Shown in pieces: positions 1-9,530 of a stretch of 64,000 nt of DNA. The stretch's first letter is position 1, and each line of letters begins with the position of its first letter. Under the pieces are notes generated by a model that was not told where the DNA came from, searched no databases, and saw only the letters and a program-made list of their open reading frames with translations. A program made the position numbers and the translations under genes. Origin of the DNA: Parastagonospora avenae f. sp. tritici 18332-5 (taxonomy: Eukaryota; Ascomycota; Dothideomycetes; Pleosporales; Phaeosphaeriaceae); the NCBI GenBank assembly GCA_022559985.1, contig JAFJTR010000002.1, positions 310,001 to 374,000 of the forward strand. The letters are read 5' to 3'.

Positions 1-234
1 GGAGTGTTTTACGTTGGCGGTTTCGACGGCGGTTTGGGTGCGGTTGACGCGGGGTTTGACCTTGGTAATGTGTTAGCTAAATCTAAGTCTTTGGTGGGTT
101 TGCTGGGTAATTTCATGTTCGTCATCCATTGTACTAATGGTGGTAACATTTCATGGTTGAAAGTTTCGTGGTGTTTTGCTTACCGCATAGTCAATAACCC
201 GCTTTACGGGCACTAATATCCTCAGACTTGACAT
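1..234 (-). CDS. Electron transfer flavoprotein beta subunit, 5' end (partial)
   Basis: Two coding exons on the minus strand, 234-184 and 60-1, are separated by a 123-nt intron (donor GTAAGC, acceptor AAG after a CTAAC branch-like motif). The spliced 37 residues begin MSSLRILVPVKRVIDYA and continue in phase 0 with a segment containing KPRVNRTQTAVETANVKHS. This is the characteristic N-terminus of ETF-beta. The family forms a heterodimer with ETF-alpha in the mitochondrial matrix, binds FAD and AMP, and passes electrons from acyl-CoA and other dehydrogenases to ETF-ubiquinone oxidoreductase. The frame stays open to the left edge, so most of the gene lies outside the window. No mitochondrial leader is evident; family members often rely on the native N-terminus. 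The alternative reading of the intron as exon is blocked by a TAA. Confidence rests on motif recognition from memory of the family, not on an alignment. Confidence 0.85.
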
Positions 235-783
235 TGTGATGTGTGTGGTTTGGCTCCCCCAATTCTTTGCGAAATGCTGAAGATGTTGTCACGATCAGAG
301 GCAAGGGTGGGGGATAGCATCGGAGCTTCAATTGTCTTAGCCGAGGCGTTTCCGTTGCGGCCTTGGCGGCGTGTATGACATCGCACGGAAATGGGCCGCC
401 TCTCAACGACAATGTTCATTCATTTCATCACATATCAGATCTCATCGTGGCGTGATAAATATGATTACTTGTAGTGTGATCTATGAACTAATCACAGGAT
501 GAGCGCGCTGTAGGTTGTAAAAGGGATGGTACAGCCCATGGGTTGTTTGCCTGAGTTTAGGGTAAGGACTGTTTGCGCAACCCCAGTCGGTCCTGCAACC
601 TCTTCTCCTTCAACTGACCCTTTCCTTCCTGATGTTGCGCTCTTCGCATTGCCTTCCTGAATTTTATTTGTTTACGCATTTCGAGCTTGGAAAGACCTAA
701 CATGCCGAATGCCAGGGCTTCTAGGGTTTGCAAAACAGCTCTCCTCTTGCACAGACTCGACAACCCACTACTACAATTCCATC
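235..783. promoter_or_regulatory. Divergent intergenic region
   Basis: About 550 bases lie between the divergently transcribed ETF-beta gene (minus) and the gene at 784 (plus), so it must hold both promoters. I see no conserved ORF, RNA gene or repeat. A CT-rich stretch at 595-660 precedes the plus-strand gene, as is common for fungal core promoters. No specific factor site can be assigned. Confidence 0.4.
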
Positions 784-1416
784 ATGCCGAACATTCTTAT
801 TATCTCCCTCTCTGGCTCTGCTGTTCTTTCTCGGGATATGTATCCTCGGCTGTTCGCTAAGCTACTGTCACGCGCCGCCGTCCACGAGTCCTTTCTCCCG
901 GAAGATGCTCTTTACTACATGGGCATCGATTGGCCACAGATCATACTCGTCTCTGACTCCGTGATTCTCGACCAGGAGAATGAGCGTCTTCTCGAAGCTC
1001 TCACGGACCAGGTGAAGCATGGGTGCACAACGGTCTTCATGGGCACCTTCGCAGCCACGGCCCCGGATGATCAAATGAACTCCATGTTCAAAGAACGTTT
1101 CGGTCTCGAATGGCGTATCCACGAGTGCACGTCGCGAGTTGTACGTCTTTGGCATAAGGTCCCACAGGCGATGATAGGCAGGATTGGTCTGGTGTCGATG
1201 TTCGCGGCGGACGCTGTCTTCCTTCGCAATGTACCTACGAAAGAGACGGTGTATGTAGATATGATGAACGACCACACATACGCTGCCTTCGCAAGAGTTG
1301 GGTACGGGAAGCTAGGGTATATTGGAGACCTGAACACTATGGAAGAGCCTGAGCGCTTGATATTGGGAATGTGTCAGATCGATTGGCCTGCAGACGCGCC
1401 GCGGGCTATCGCGTAA
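784..1416 (+). CDS. Conserved fungal protein, glutamine-amidotransferase-like fold (tentative)
   Basis: Single-exon gene of 210 residues if translation starts at the ATG at 784, just before the hydrophobic strand PNILIISLSGSAVL. An upstream in-frame ATG at 709 would add 25 residues without obvious coding character, so I prefer 784. The alternation of beta-like hydrophobic strands (ILIISLS, QIILVSDSVI, TTVFMGTFA) with helices, and the layout 'date with something then long window for a decision', resemble class I amidotransferase/ThuA-like proteins. I see no clear catalytic Cys-His-Glu triad, so any such activity is doubtful. The only cysteines are in CTT, CTSR and GMCQIDWP contexts. The gene is intact with ordinary codon usage. 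It should be read as an uncharacterised protein with a Rossmann-like appearance. Confidence 0.7.
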   Translation: MPNILIISLSGSAVLSRDMYPRLFAKLLSRAAVHESFLPEDALYYMGIDWPQIILVSDSVILDQENERLLEALTDQVKHGCTTVFMGTFAATAPDDQMNSMFKERFGLEWRIHECTSRVVRLWHKVPQAMIGRIGLVSMFAADAVFLRNVPTKETVYVDMMNDHTYAAFARVGYGKLGYIGDLNTMEEPERLILGMCQIDWPADAPRAIA

Positions 1417-1724
1417 CGACTTGGCATGGAAAACCCTCACTATGACACTAATGTCCATTACGCGTTTTAACAGCAGTAAGGTGGGAATAATACGGCCTAT
1501 CTCGGAGATAGGCAGATTACCCCGCCGCGGCAGATGAGTCCAAGCTCCTGCCTCATTTGGAGTTCTAGATAGCGGTCATGCCTATGGTCACATTGGGGTT
1601 ATAATAATCAAGACTTCAAACATCCTCTGAACACTTCACTTATCTCACAAGCCTTCATCATATACATGCTTGACGCCATATTCTGATGAACAGAGTAACA
1701 TCATAACGACTACCTATCAACAAC
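1417..1724. other. Intergenic region
   Basis: 308 bases between two genes on the same strand. It should contain the terminator of the 784 gene and the promoter of the isochorismatase-like gene. The last 100 bases are AT-richer with CA-rich tracts just before the ATG. No RNA gene or repeat is seen. Confidence 0.3.
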
Positions 1725-2696
1725 ATGGCTTCCACCGTGCCCACAGAACCACATCGCAAAGCCATCATCGGCTCCGCGTCAGACTTCTGGGTCCATTATT
1801 CTCAGACGGGATTTGATCTTACGCACCCTGCCTCTCCATCTGAGCCAACAACAGGACCAAAAGCTACCATACAAACTACCAACACTCCAATTACCATCTC
1901 ACCATCCAAGTCTGCACTAGTCATCATCGATATGCAAAACTTCTTCCTCTCTTCAGCATTCGGTCGCAAGAAAGGCGCAGGTCATTCTGCCTGCGAACAA
2001 CTTGTGCAACACGCTATACCCGCTGCTCGCAAAGCAGGCATCCGTATCATCTGGCTAAACTGGGGTTTGTCAGAGCAAGACGTTCAAGATATGCCACCAG
2101 CAGTCAAGCGCGCATTCGGCTTCTTCGCCATAAGCGGAGACTCTGATTTCAAGACTGGTGACCACGCATTTGGCGACCATCCCGCAAGCATGAGTGTCAA
2201 CAAGCACGGCGCCCTCAGGGCTAAGCACTCTGCATACAAAGGCCTAGGCACTGACTGCGGCACCCTCACACTCGACGACGGCACCAGCATCGACGCCGGA
2301 AAACTCCTCATGCGCGACCAATGGAACGCCGCTTTATACCCACCTCTCGACACTATATACACCGAAGGCTCCAAGCTCCCCAACAACCCAGACGTCTGGA
2401 TTCACAAAGACCGCATGTCCGGACTATGGGGCGCGAAAACCGCATGCGAGGAGTTTCTGGAGAAAGAGGAGATTAAGACGTTGTTCTTTACGGGCGTCAA
2501 TACGGATCAGTGTGTTGGCGGGACGCTGACGGATGCGTTTAGTAAAGGGTATGATTGCGTGTTGTTGAGTGATGGGTGTGGGACTACGAGCCCGCAGAGT
2601 GCGCAGGAGTGCTATGAGTATAATAGTTCGAATACGTATGGGTTTTGTACGAGTTGTAGGGAGTTTGCGGAGGGGATAGACAAGAGTTTGGGATAG
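1725..2696 (+). CDS. Isochorismatase-family cysteine hydrolase
   Basis: Intronless gene of 323 residues. The isochorismatase-like core is clear: strand and catalytic Asp in ALVIIDMQNFF (Asp69), a candidate catalytic Lys in VWIHKDRMSG (Lys228), and the nucleophile loop TGVNTDQCVGGT (Cys263), followed by the conserved GYDCVLLSDGCGT strand-turn. These three residues make up the cysteine-hydrolase triad of the family, which hydrolyses isochorismate, nicotinamide or other amides and vinyl ethers. The protein is longer than the bacterial ~200-residue members because of a 60-residue N-terminal segment and an insert at about 120-225, typical of fungal paralogues of unknown substrate. There is no signal peptide, so it is probably cytosolic. 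The ATG at 1725 is preceded by AACA, a good fungal context. Some fungal homologues are secreted effectors acting on host salicylate synthesis, but nothing here supports secretion. Confidence 0.9.
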   Translation: MASTVPTEPHRKAIIGSASDFWVHYSQTGFDLTHPASPSEPTTGPKATIQTTNTPITISPSKSALVIIDMQNFFLSSAFGRKKGAGHSACEQLVQHAIPAARKAGIRIIWLNWGLSEQDVQDMPPAVKRAFGFFAISGDSDFKTGDHAFGDHPASMSVNKHGALRAKHSAYKGLGTDCGTLTLDDGTSIDAGKLLMRDQWNAALYPPLDTIYTEGSKLPNNPDVWIHKDRMSGLWGAKTACEEFLEKEEIKTLFFTGVNTDQCVGGTLTDAFSKGYDCVLLSDGCGTTSPQSAQECYEYNSSNTYGFCTSCREFAEGIDKSLG

Positions 2697-3325
2697 TACT
2701 GATCATGTTTTTGATGGGGTAAATATTCCTTATTTGGCAGTGTAAGTAGTCGAGGTCCACGGGCTCTGATCACTTCTACTTGTCTGAAATGACAAGTATG
2801 GTAGCAATGCATGTCAGCATGAAAATTACTACGCGGGCAATCGATGTAGTTGTACTCCGCACAGGTTTGGAATCATGAACTCACACAGCCAGTCAATCTG
2901 ATGGTTGGGGCTGATGAAGATTTCACCCAAATCACGGCTCGAGTGGTTGAGGTCCGGTCAGCGCCAGATTACCAACCTCTCATTTCCCCATGCGTAAAAT
3001 CTCACATCGATATTCAGCTCAGTGGCAATGTGATCACAAGCGCATATGTTACTGGCGTTACAATGGTGAGATATTGAATAAAATCCTGATCTGACCACCG
3101 GTCATGAACATTCGTCCGTGTGTCGTGCACCGCAGACTGTAGGAGGTCCAAGTTTAATGTGACAGAGAACATACATTCGCTGTAGACGCATCAAGGTAAG
3201 TCCCATGCGCCTTGCATTACACCTTGCCATACTCGAGAGTGTCTCGTCTTCCAATTGTTCAGACTGCCTCATGAGATTTATCAACTTGCTCGTTAATAGC
3301 TTTTTGTCATTCATCACCTCGTTCA
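2697..3325. other. Intergenic region without a supported gene
   Basis: About 630 bases. A short open frame at 2850-3077 has no recognisable motif and no good start context, so I do not call it. The region separates the isochorismatase-like gene from a decayed oxidoreductase gene and contains no RNA gene or repeat that I can see. Confidence 0.3.
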
Positions 3326-4559
3326 ATGTCCGAGCAACGTAACATCATAGTTATTGGCGGTAGTGTCGGCAGTTTGATAGTCGCACACAACGTTCTGAAG
3401 AACATCCGTCCAGCGCTGAAGGACAAGGCCGATGCGAAATACCATGTGTAACTCATCGACCCCTCTTCGAATTGGAATTACAGAGTAGCCTCTCCACGCG
3501 CGTCAGCTTCGACTACTCGCATGCCTGCTGAGAAGCTCATGTTCGACATCGAGGATGATTTCAAGCAATATTCAACAGATGACTTTACATTCAGAGGCTA
3601 CTGCTACTCGACTGAACATCGATTCACGAACCATATCATACAAGATTCGGAAGTCCTTGGACGATGAGCATCTCGCATACCATGCCCTTGTCGTTGCGAC
3701 GGGAAGCAGGACATGCTACCAAGCATTCCCGCAAAGTGCTGCTACACAGGATGTCTTCGATGCTATCAAGACCACGAACGAAAAGGTCGACTCAGCGAAC
3801 GACATCATCATCGTTGGTGGCGGTCTCACGGCAACCGAGTTCGCCGCCGAAGTAGCAGAGCATCGAAACGGAAAGCCTGGATGGTTCAGCAATGCCGTGC
3901 GCAGATTCAACATCACACTCATCACCGCGACCGACCGCTTACTCACTGCCCTCCGCCCTGCAATCAGCCAAGTCACAGAGAGAAAACTCAAAGCCCTGGT
4001 CGTAGAAGTCGTTCTCAATACTCGCGTCGTCAGCGCAGAAGAGGGCCGACTCGGCCGCATAACTGTCACTCTTACCAACGGCGAGACGCTTGAGGCGGAT
4101 CTCTACGTCCCCGCGTACGGCGTCGAGCCCAACAGTTCATGGCTCCCAAACGCGTTCCTGGATGAAAGGAATTACCTCGTAACAGACGACACCCTCCGTG
4201 TAGAAGGTGCTGGCTCAAAGGTCTACGCCATCGGCGATGTGGGCTCCTACTCACGCAACAACATCTGGGACATTCTTGGCGCAGTGCCCGTCTTCGTGGT
4301 GAACATAAAGCGCGATCTCTTGTCGTATAACGCTATGCTACCTAATGAGAAACCAAAAGGTAGGGATCCCGTGTTCAAGACGGATACACGCGAGGGCATG
4401 GCGGTGCCGCTGGGGACGAGTGGTGGTGTGGGTGCGATCATGGGGTGGAGATTGCCGAGTCGGGTGATTTGGTTGGCCAAGGGCAAGGGCAGGAATTATT
4501 TGATTGGTATGAGTGGCTTGTCGACAGTGAATGGAAAGGCTGTCAAGGAGACGGTCTAG
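3326..4559 (+). pseudogene. AIF/AMID-like FAD-dependent oxidoreductase, broken by a stop and a frameshift
   Basis: From the ATG at 3326 the frame reads MSEQRNIIVIGGSVGSL, with a GxGxxG-type FAD-binding start, then meets TAA at 3449-3451 (codon 42). The same frame resumes at once with LIDPSSNWNYRVASPRA, which matches the family's conserved 'LIDPS...VASPRA' segment, so the TAA lies inside homologous sequence rather than in an intron. Around 3592-3598 the reading must move to another frame, which then runs intact to TAG at 4559 with the second dinucleotide-binding motif (DIIIVGGGLTATEFAAE), a YAIGDVG motif and a full C-terminus. The family (AIF-M2/FSP1/AMID-like NAD(P)H quinone oxidoreductases) is about 370-390 residues, so the relic is full length. 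A gene model starting at 3555 would lack the FAD-binding half. Sequencing error is the alternative to true decay. Confidence 0.75.
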
Positions 4560-4845
4560 ACTAAAGAGGAGGCGGAGATATGACTTCCCTATGTATTTCG
4601 AGCAGTTTTTATTTTACAGCGTTTCTTCGGATTTTCTGTCGTATTCCATTATCTTCTAGATAGAGCCCCTGCTCCTGCTGTGTAAGGCTATTTCTTGCAA
4701 CACGTGCTGGCGTGTTGACGCGTGCGCCCGATGTCGTTTGATGTCAATAAAAGTGGGGCTGCTCTGCTTCTCCCACGCATATTTCAACTCGCAGTTTGTG
4801 CAGCATCTTTAAAATTTTACAACAACTTCAAGACCATGGCCAATC
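4560..4845. other. Intergenic region
   Basis: Just under 300 bases separate the AIF-like relic from the small coiled-coil gene. The only notable element is a pyrimidine-rich stretch (4755-4785) followed by an A/T-rich leader, a plausible promoter for the small gene. Confidence 0.25.
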
Positions 4846-5382
4846 ATGAGGCGAAATCCGACTCGAGGAGAGCGTATTTACATCTTCGCATACACGAGTA
4901 AGTGCGCCCACTAATAGTAGCAACCATAAAGCTGACATGTTAAACAAGACAGATTTGAAGCGCAGTGATGGCCAGCAGCTGTACGTGACATAAAGGCCTC
5001 TTTTTCTCGAGCACGTGGAAATATACACGCCGGGACTTTAGCTGAGATGAGTGCTGTTCAGTCTCGACAATCTGAACAAGGAGATGGTCGAGCTGCAAAA
5101 GCTCATGCAGGAAGCCGAGGAGCACCTGTACACTACGACGAGGTATTAAAGATCTATGAGTTTACATTGATCTACTAACACTTAGATGGATCTGCGGATG
5201 AGGCTTACGACGATTGTTTGAAGCTTGAGACGCGTCTAATTACAGATGCCATGAACGAAAGATTGCCTCGAGAGCTCAGAGAAATGATCTGGTCGTTCTG
5301 TTGGGCTGACAGTCTTAACAATTATGATGACCTCACTAGCACGAATGAATTTCGATCTACCATTCAAACCAGGTTTGCCTAG
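4846..5382 (+). CDS. Small multi-exon gene with coiled coil and F-box-like end; structure unresolved
   Basis: Three exons splice in phase from the ATG at 4846: 4846-4897, 4953-4980 and 5062-5142, using donors GTAAGT, GTACGT and GTATTA. They encode about 54 residues ending in a short heptad-rich segment (LLDNLNKEMVELQKLMQEAE). Downstream of a textbook branch point and acceptor (TACTAACACTTAG, exon from 5186), a frame encodes DGSADEAYDDCLKLETRL and MNERLPRELREMIWSFCW, which looks like the start of an F-box-type helix, and ends at TAG 5380-5382. The phase of the third donor does not match this frame: it is off by one and reaches TGA after five codons. Either a splice site is misjudged, or the gene is broken, or the protein ends early at the TGA. 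I cannot name it. Similar 'LPRELRE(M/I)I' segments are common in short Dothideomycete proteins. Confidence 0.35.
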
Positions 5383-5706
5383 TTAAACTATGAGCCAAAG
5401 TTTGTGTGCCTCATAAGAGGGATCGGGACGTCGTCTTCTTTACAAATTTCAACTGCATCATCGTACTCTCGCCCCGATTTATATCAACAAGAAGCAGATA
5501 AGTCGACAACATCTTGACGTACAATGAGGTTCGAATTGAGTGGGAATTGACAATAGTATTTTAGCCGTTGTTCACGTAAAAGATCGAACGTAGGTAGGAT
5601 GAGTGGAGCATTTAGTTTGGGATTGATATCAAGGTCTTGGTCTTTCTTGCTACTTGTTTGTCTACCCCCAACACTCCACGATCAGTCGTCACGAATCGGC
5701 AGCTGA
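5383..5706. other. Intergenic region
   Basis: About 320 bases between the end of the small coiled-coil gene and the 3' end of the minus-strand relic. I see nothing in it beyond short chance ORFs. Confidence 0.25.
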
Positions 5707-6156
5707 TCACAAAGGCAGCTCTCTTCCTTTGTACTTCACCAAAGCCGTACTGTTGGTGACCTGCAAAGTATCCAAAGATACACGAATATACCACGCGCAA
5801 CCCTGCTTATCCGCATCCAAGAATCCCGCGCTGTTGCTGTCAAGCAAGTATTTCTTCTTGCCGGCGAAACTTTGATGCCTGAAACTTTTGACACACTTGT
5901 CTGCGATGGCTTCGTCAAATGTAGTCTTTGTGATGGCAACGTGGGGTTGGGTGCTCAGGGTACCTGCAACGTTGACGCACACATTATTGTGTAGGTCGTT
6001 GTCGGGGTTTGTGATGTTGAGGGTGGTGTATGAGCCAGCGGGGAAGTTGAGTAAGATGCTGTTGGCATCGTTGGTTCAGGTGGAGGTGGTTACGATGAAG
6101 CTGGGCAAGGTACTGGATTCGGTTTCGATGTAGACTATGACGTGGAGGTGAGACAT
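5707..6156 (-). pseudogene. Small uncharacterised protein gene with an in-frame TGA
   Basis: On the minus strand a reading frame from the ATG at 6156 to the TGA at 5707 (149 sense codons) is interrupted once, by TGA at 6078-6076 (codon 27). Both sides look like one protein. Before the stop it reads MSHLHVIVYIETESSTLPSF; after it come LNFPAGSYTTLNITNPD, NVCVNVAGTLSTQPH and GCAWYIRVSLDTLQV. The beta-rich pattern with three cysteines suggests a small beta-sandwich-like protein, but I do not recognise the family and see no signal peptide. The GT-AG pair that would remove the stop is only 35 nt apart, too short for a fungal intron. A shorter translated product could start at a downstream non-AUG codon. 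Alternatives are a recently inactivated gene or a base error. Confidence 0.45.
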
Positions 6157-6299
6157 GGTTGAATGCTGTGAGAGGCTGGTTGGTTGCCTTGGTGTCTTGG
6201 GTCAGAGCTATATCTCATCCTAGAGGCGTCGTGATCATGTGAAGAAACCATGCTTGGTGTTTGTGTTTGGTGAGTCGGCGCGACCGCGATATTGCTTGC

Positions 6300-6835
6300 T
6301 TACAGTCCTCCGTAGATTGCGAATGATGAAAGGATGAGCACGAGGGTGTTGATGATGCCCCATACGAATGGGATCCAGGTCGACATCTCGAAGTATCCGG
6401 CTTGGTATACTCCTCCCAGCCTGTACAGAGTCAGCTTCTTCTCAGTCCTTAGTCCCAGTCAAGATATCTTACAGCCCACCAACGATTGCACCGCTGACCA
6501 ATGCTTCAATACCGCCAACCACAATAAATAAAGCCGGTGCAATCCATATCAACTTCCAATTGCGCCATTGTACTATGCAAGCCCACAGCGCAACGATCAG
6601 GTGTATACCGCCGACGAGTAGCAGGGTCCAGTAGACGGTGAAGCGGAGGATGTCGCTCGGTTTGTAGAGGTAGTAGGAGGTAGCGGCACCGATGGGGAGA
6701 GGCCAATAGAGGGACGGGAAGTCGGGTGTTGTGTAGCCGAGGGGAACGGCGCTCTTCGCGCGCTGGATGAAGCTGGGGGATTGTCAGAAAGGAGCTATGT
6801 GAGAACCACGGGTAAATTAGATCGGTATACCTCAT
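6300..6835 (-). CDS. Small multi-pass membrane protein, fungal family of unknown function
   Basis: Exons 6835-6831, 6772-6473 and 6420-6300 join to 141 residues starting MSFIQRAKSAVPLGYTTPDFPS. Hydrophobic spans follow: around FTVYWTLLLVGGIHLIVALW, around LIWIAPALFIVVGGIEALVS continuing over the second intron into GLLGGVYQAG, and WGIINTLVLILSSFAIYGGL at the C-terminus, giving three or four membrane helices. Introns are 58 and 52 nt with donors GTATAC and GTAAGA and CAG acceptors, and frame continuity across both is exact. The first coding exon would hold only ATGAG, so an additional upstream exon is possible. No known transporter or enzyme motif is visible. The gene is divergent from PEX8 with about 260 bases between the starts, so they share an intergenic promoter region. 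Confidence 0.7.
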
Positions 6836-7092
6836 GATGCCATCATTGGATTTCTTGTATCCTCTACTGTGTGGAATGACACAGATTACGTGCCTTCGCG
6901 CGGTTGCGATATGGGCAATTTCGCAGTGCCGAAAGCATGTGACGTCGATTCGCTCGGGAGTGAATGTTTCGTGGCCCAAGCTCATCGACCTCGGTCCAAG
7001 CATCGCGGCGCGACAACACCAGCCTCAACCCTCGCGCAATCACATCTCCATGCACAGCTACGGCCGTCTGCGAAAGACACTGTGTCGTCACG

Positions 7093-9299
7093 ATGCCGGT
7101 TGATCGTCTCCTAACGACGCTTTTGCGGTCACTGCAGACTTACACAGACCAACAAGACACTCCTCGGTTCGCATCCCGAGTCCCGTCCTGCGCGCATCCA
7201 TACTAACAACTTCAGGATCCTCGGAACAGCGTCCTCGCTCCTTACCTCTCTGGGAAACCCTCATAATCTCAGCCTACTTACTTCACATCTTCTCACCGCG
7301 CCTGCTTTTTGGGACCGGCCCGATGGCGTCCGGACCCCCTTGCGCCTCCTCTCCGTCTTCCACGCCGCTGTCACCACCATCGTAAACTACCACAACGAAG
7401 TGCGATGGAAGAAAGCCCCGAAACCTGAGTCAGGCCAGCTTCCCGTGGGCGGAGGTCTGTCTCTAGACGAGTGGATCCGTGCCGTAGTAGCTGGCGCAGA
7501 CGACCGAAGCCAAAGATGGAAGCACCTAATCGTTCTTGGAGGACTTTTGATCGGCATCGGGAGTCTGGAAGAGCAGGGAATGGACCTTTACTGGGCTTCG
7601 TCTATGAGGAAACTCGTGGAGGGCGCCTTGGTGCGCGCCACAAATCTGGCGCTAGTCGAGGTCAGGGAGCGCAATGAGGTGGATGGACTCGGAGGACAAA
7701 CTATTACTCTGGCACTGAACCATGCATTCGGGTGTCTTGCCGATGTGGAGAGGGCACAGATCGACTACGACTTGCTGCTGCCGGTATTGATTGGCACCGC
7801 ATACTACTCGAGCGAAGGCTTCCAGTCGGCATACTTCTTAGGGGGTTTGGACCTTGACGTGCAGGTGGCGCAGTCTGGGAAGCTCGATTGGAGTGTAAGT
7901 GTCTGGCATACACTATCAAGACATCTTCGACTAACCGATACAGACCCGCTCCAGCTCCTACAGACAGGTCGAAGGCATCATGAATCGGCCCCTTGTGGCC
8001 TCCATGGGACCCCTGTCAAGGCTCATTGCACACGCAGTCGAGAATGCGAAGAACCCATGGATTATTCAAACAATGATGGACGACCTGGCGAGCTTCTCTC
8101 GAGCACTCACGACTCAGTGGCGACAGATCAAGTTCTCTGACATCGAGCCTGCAGAGGAGTCGGCGCAATTAGAGGATGAAGCACTTCATCGCAGCACACC
8201 GCAACTGTGGAAGTTGCTGAAGGCAGCTCTTTTCGCGACTACCATCATCCTCCGGGGCGTCTTCACTCGGACTTTGCGCGACGGAGCACTTGCAGCCGAT
8301 GCGATAGCTCCCATGCTAGCATCACAAGCTCTGCATACCCTCCGACATCTCTACTTCATCACATCCCGATTAGGTCCAGCATCTTTCTCTCAACATACCT
8401 TTGTCTACTTGACAGCAATCGACATCCTTGCTGCCTACCCCAACCACACAGACAAATTCCTTAAATCGATCGCACCACAGCAGCTTGGCCACATTCCACG
8501 ACATCCACTTGACCGCATCCTAGATCTCTACTTCCTCAATACGGCAGAGCACTTCACGCTCATACTATCAACCAAGACGAATGAAGACTTGCTGGTAGCC
8601 TCAGCTATGCCATATCTAGCAGCAGGAGAGAACCGTCACATGCTACCAGTCTTTGAGGCTGCACACAGTGTCATGCTCGCTGTTCTCACCGCACCGCAAT
8701 CCGCAGAAATCACCGCAAAGCATCTGCCGTTCTACATCGATGCGCTGTTCAGTGTGTTCCCTCACAATCTTTCGCCACGACAGTTCCGACTGGCGTTCAA
8801 AACCTTGATGCGTGTGACCGCCCCACCATCAGCACTCTCAGCTACACATCCAGATCTACCTGCGACATTACTAGAGCTTGTTTTTCACCGAGCATTGAGC
8901 GCACCCACGCAACCGCTTCCGCCCGATGAGACCGCTCTCGCACTTCAAGGCTCAGACGCGCCACCCCCACCACTGTCAGAACAAGCCGTGCTCGCTCTGA
9001 CCCTTATTGACGCTCTCCCAATACTTCCTATTCCGTTGCTAGAGGAGTGGCTCCCGTTATGCGCCGACTTACTGAATCGTATTGAAGACGATGACATGCG
9101 GGAAATTGTCAAAGCAAGGTATTGGGAGGTGCTCGTGAGCGGTGAGATGGACCCAGAACGCAGCAGTGCATCAGTCACATGGTGGACCACAAGAGGTGGA
9201 CGAGAATTGGTCTTGTTTGGAAGAGAAAACATGCAATATGGCATGATGAGTGGAGCATTGCCAGTCGAAGAGAGAGTCGTGCGAGAAAGCAAATTGTAG
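7093..9299 (+). CDS. PEX8: Peroxin 8 (PEX8), peroxisomal matrix import factor
   Basis: Exons 7093-7166, 7216-7894 and 7944-9299 give 702 residues. The introns (50 and 49 nt) end in CAG and restore the frame exactly. The N-terminus MPVDRLLTTLLRSLQTY followed by RILGTASSLLTSLGNP, and the all-helical body with no domain other than the family's own, match filamentous-fungal PEX8/PER1. The protein ends in the tripeptide SKL, a canonical PTS1 that PEX8 is known to carry. PEX8 sits on the inner face of the peroxisomal membrane, bridging the docking (PEX13/14) and RING complexes and helping PTS1 cargo release from PEX5. The ATG at 7093 gives the conserved start. Nothing is missing or odd. The identification is from overall pattern, the N-terminus and the SKL ending. 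Confidence 0.85.
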
Positions 9300-9530
9300 G
9301 ATGATACCCGTCGACTCAAAGTCCGACACAAATGACACAGCAACTTTCGATATGGTGTTACACGTCTTGCTCTTGGGCTGGACTGATTGGGATTGGTAAT
9401 ATGCAAACGCCCGCCATCCTTGCTCATCTCAGTTGCGACAAACAAATGGACTTGTTGATACACCAGTCTCTTTCGCCTCACGATCCCTCTTTCCCTCGCA
9501 GTCTTTCCTTCAGCAATTTCACTAACGAAA
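9300..9530. other. Intergenic region
   Basis: 230 bases between the PEX8 stop and the ATG of the CCCH zinc-finger gene. CT-rich from 9470 to 9510, a likely promoter pyrimidine tract. Nothing else is seen. Confidence 0.25.

Noticed and set aside
3555..4559. Intact oxidoreductase gene starting at 3555
   Set aside because: That start would omit the FAD-binding N-terminus, which is present upstream in another frame; the locus is better read as a broken full-length gene.
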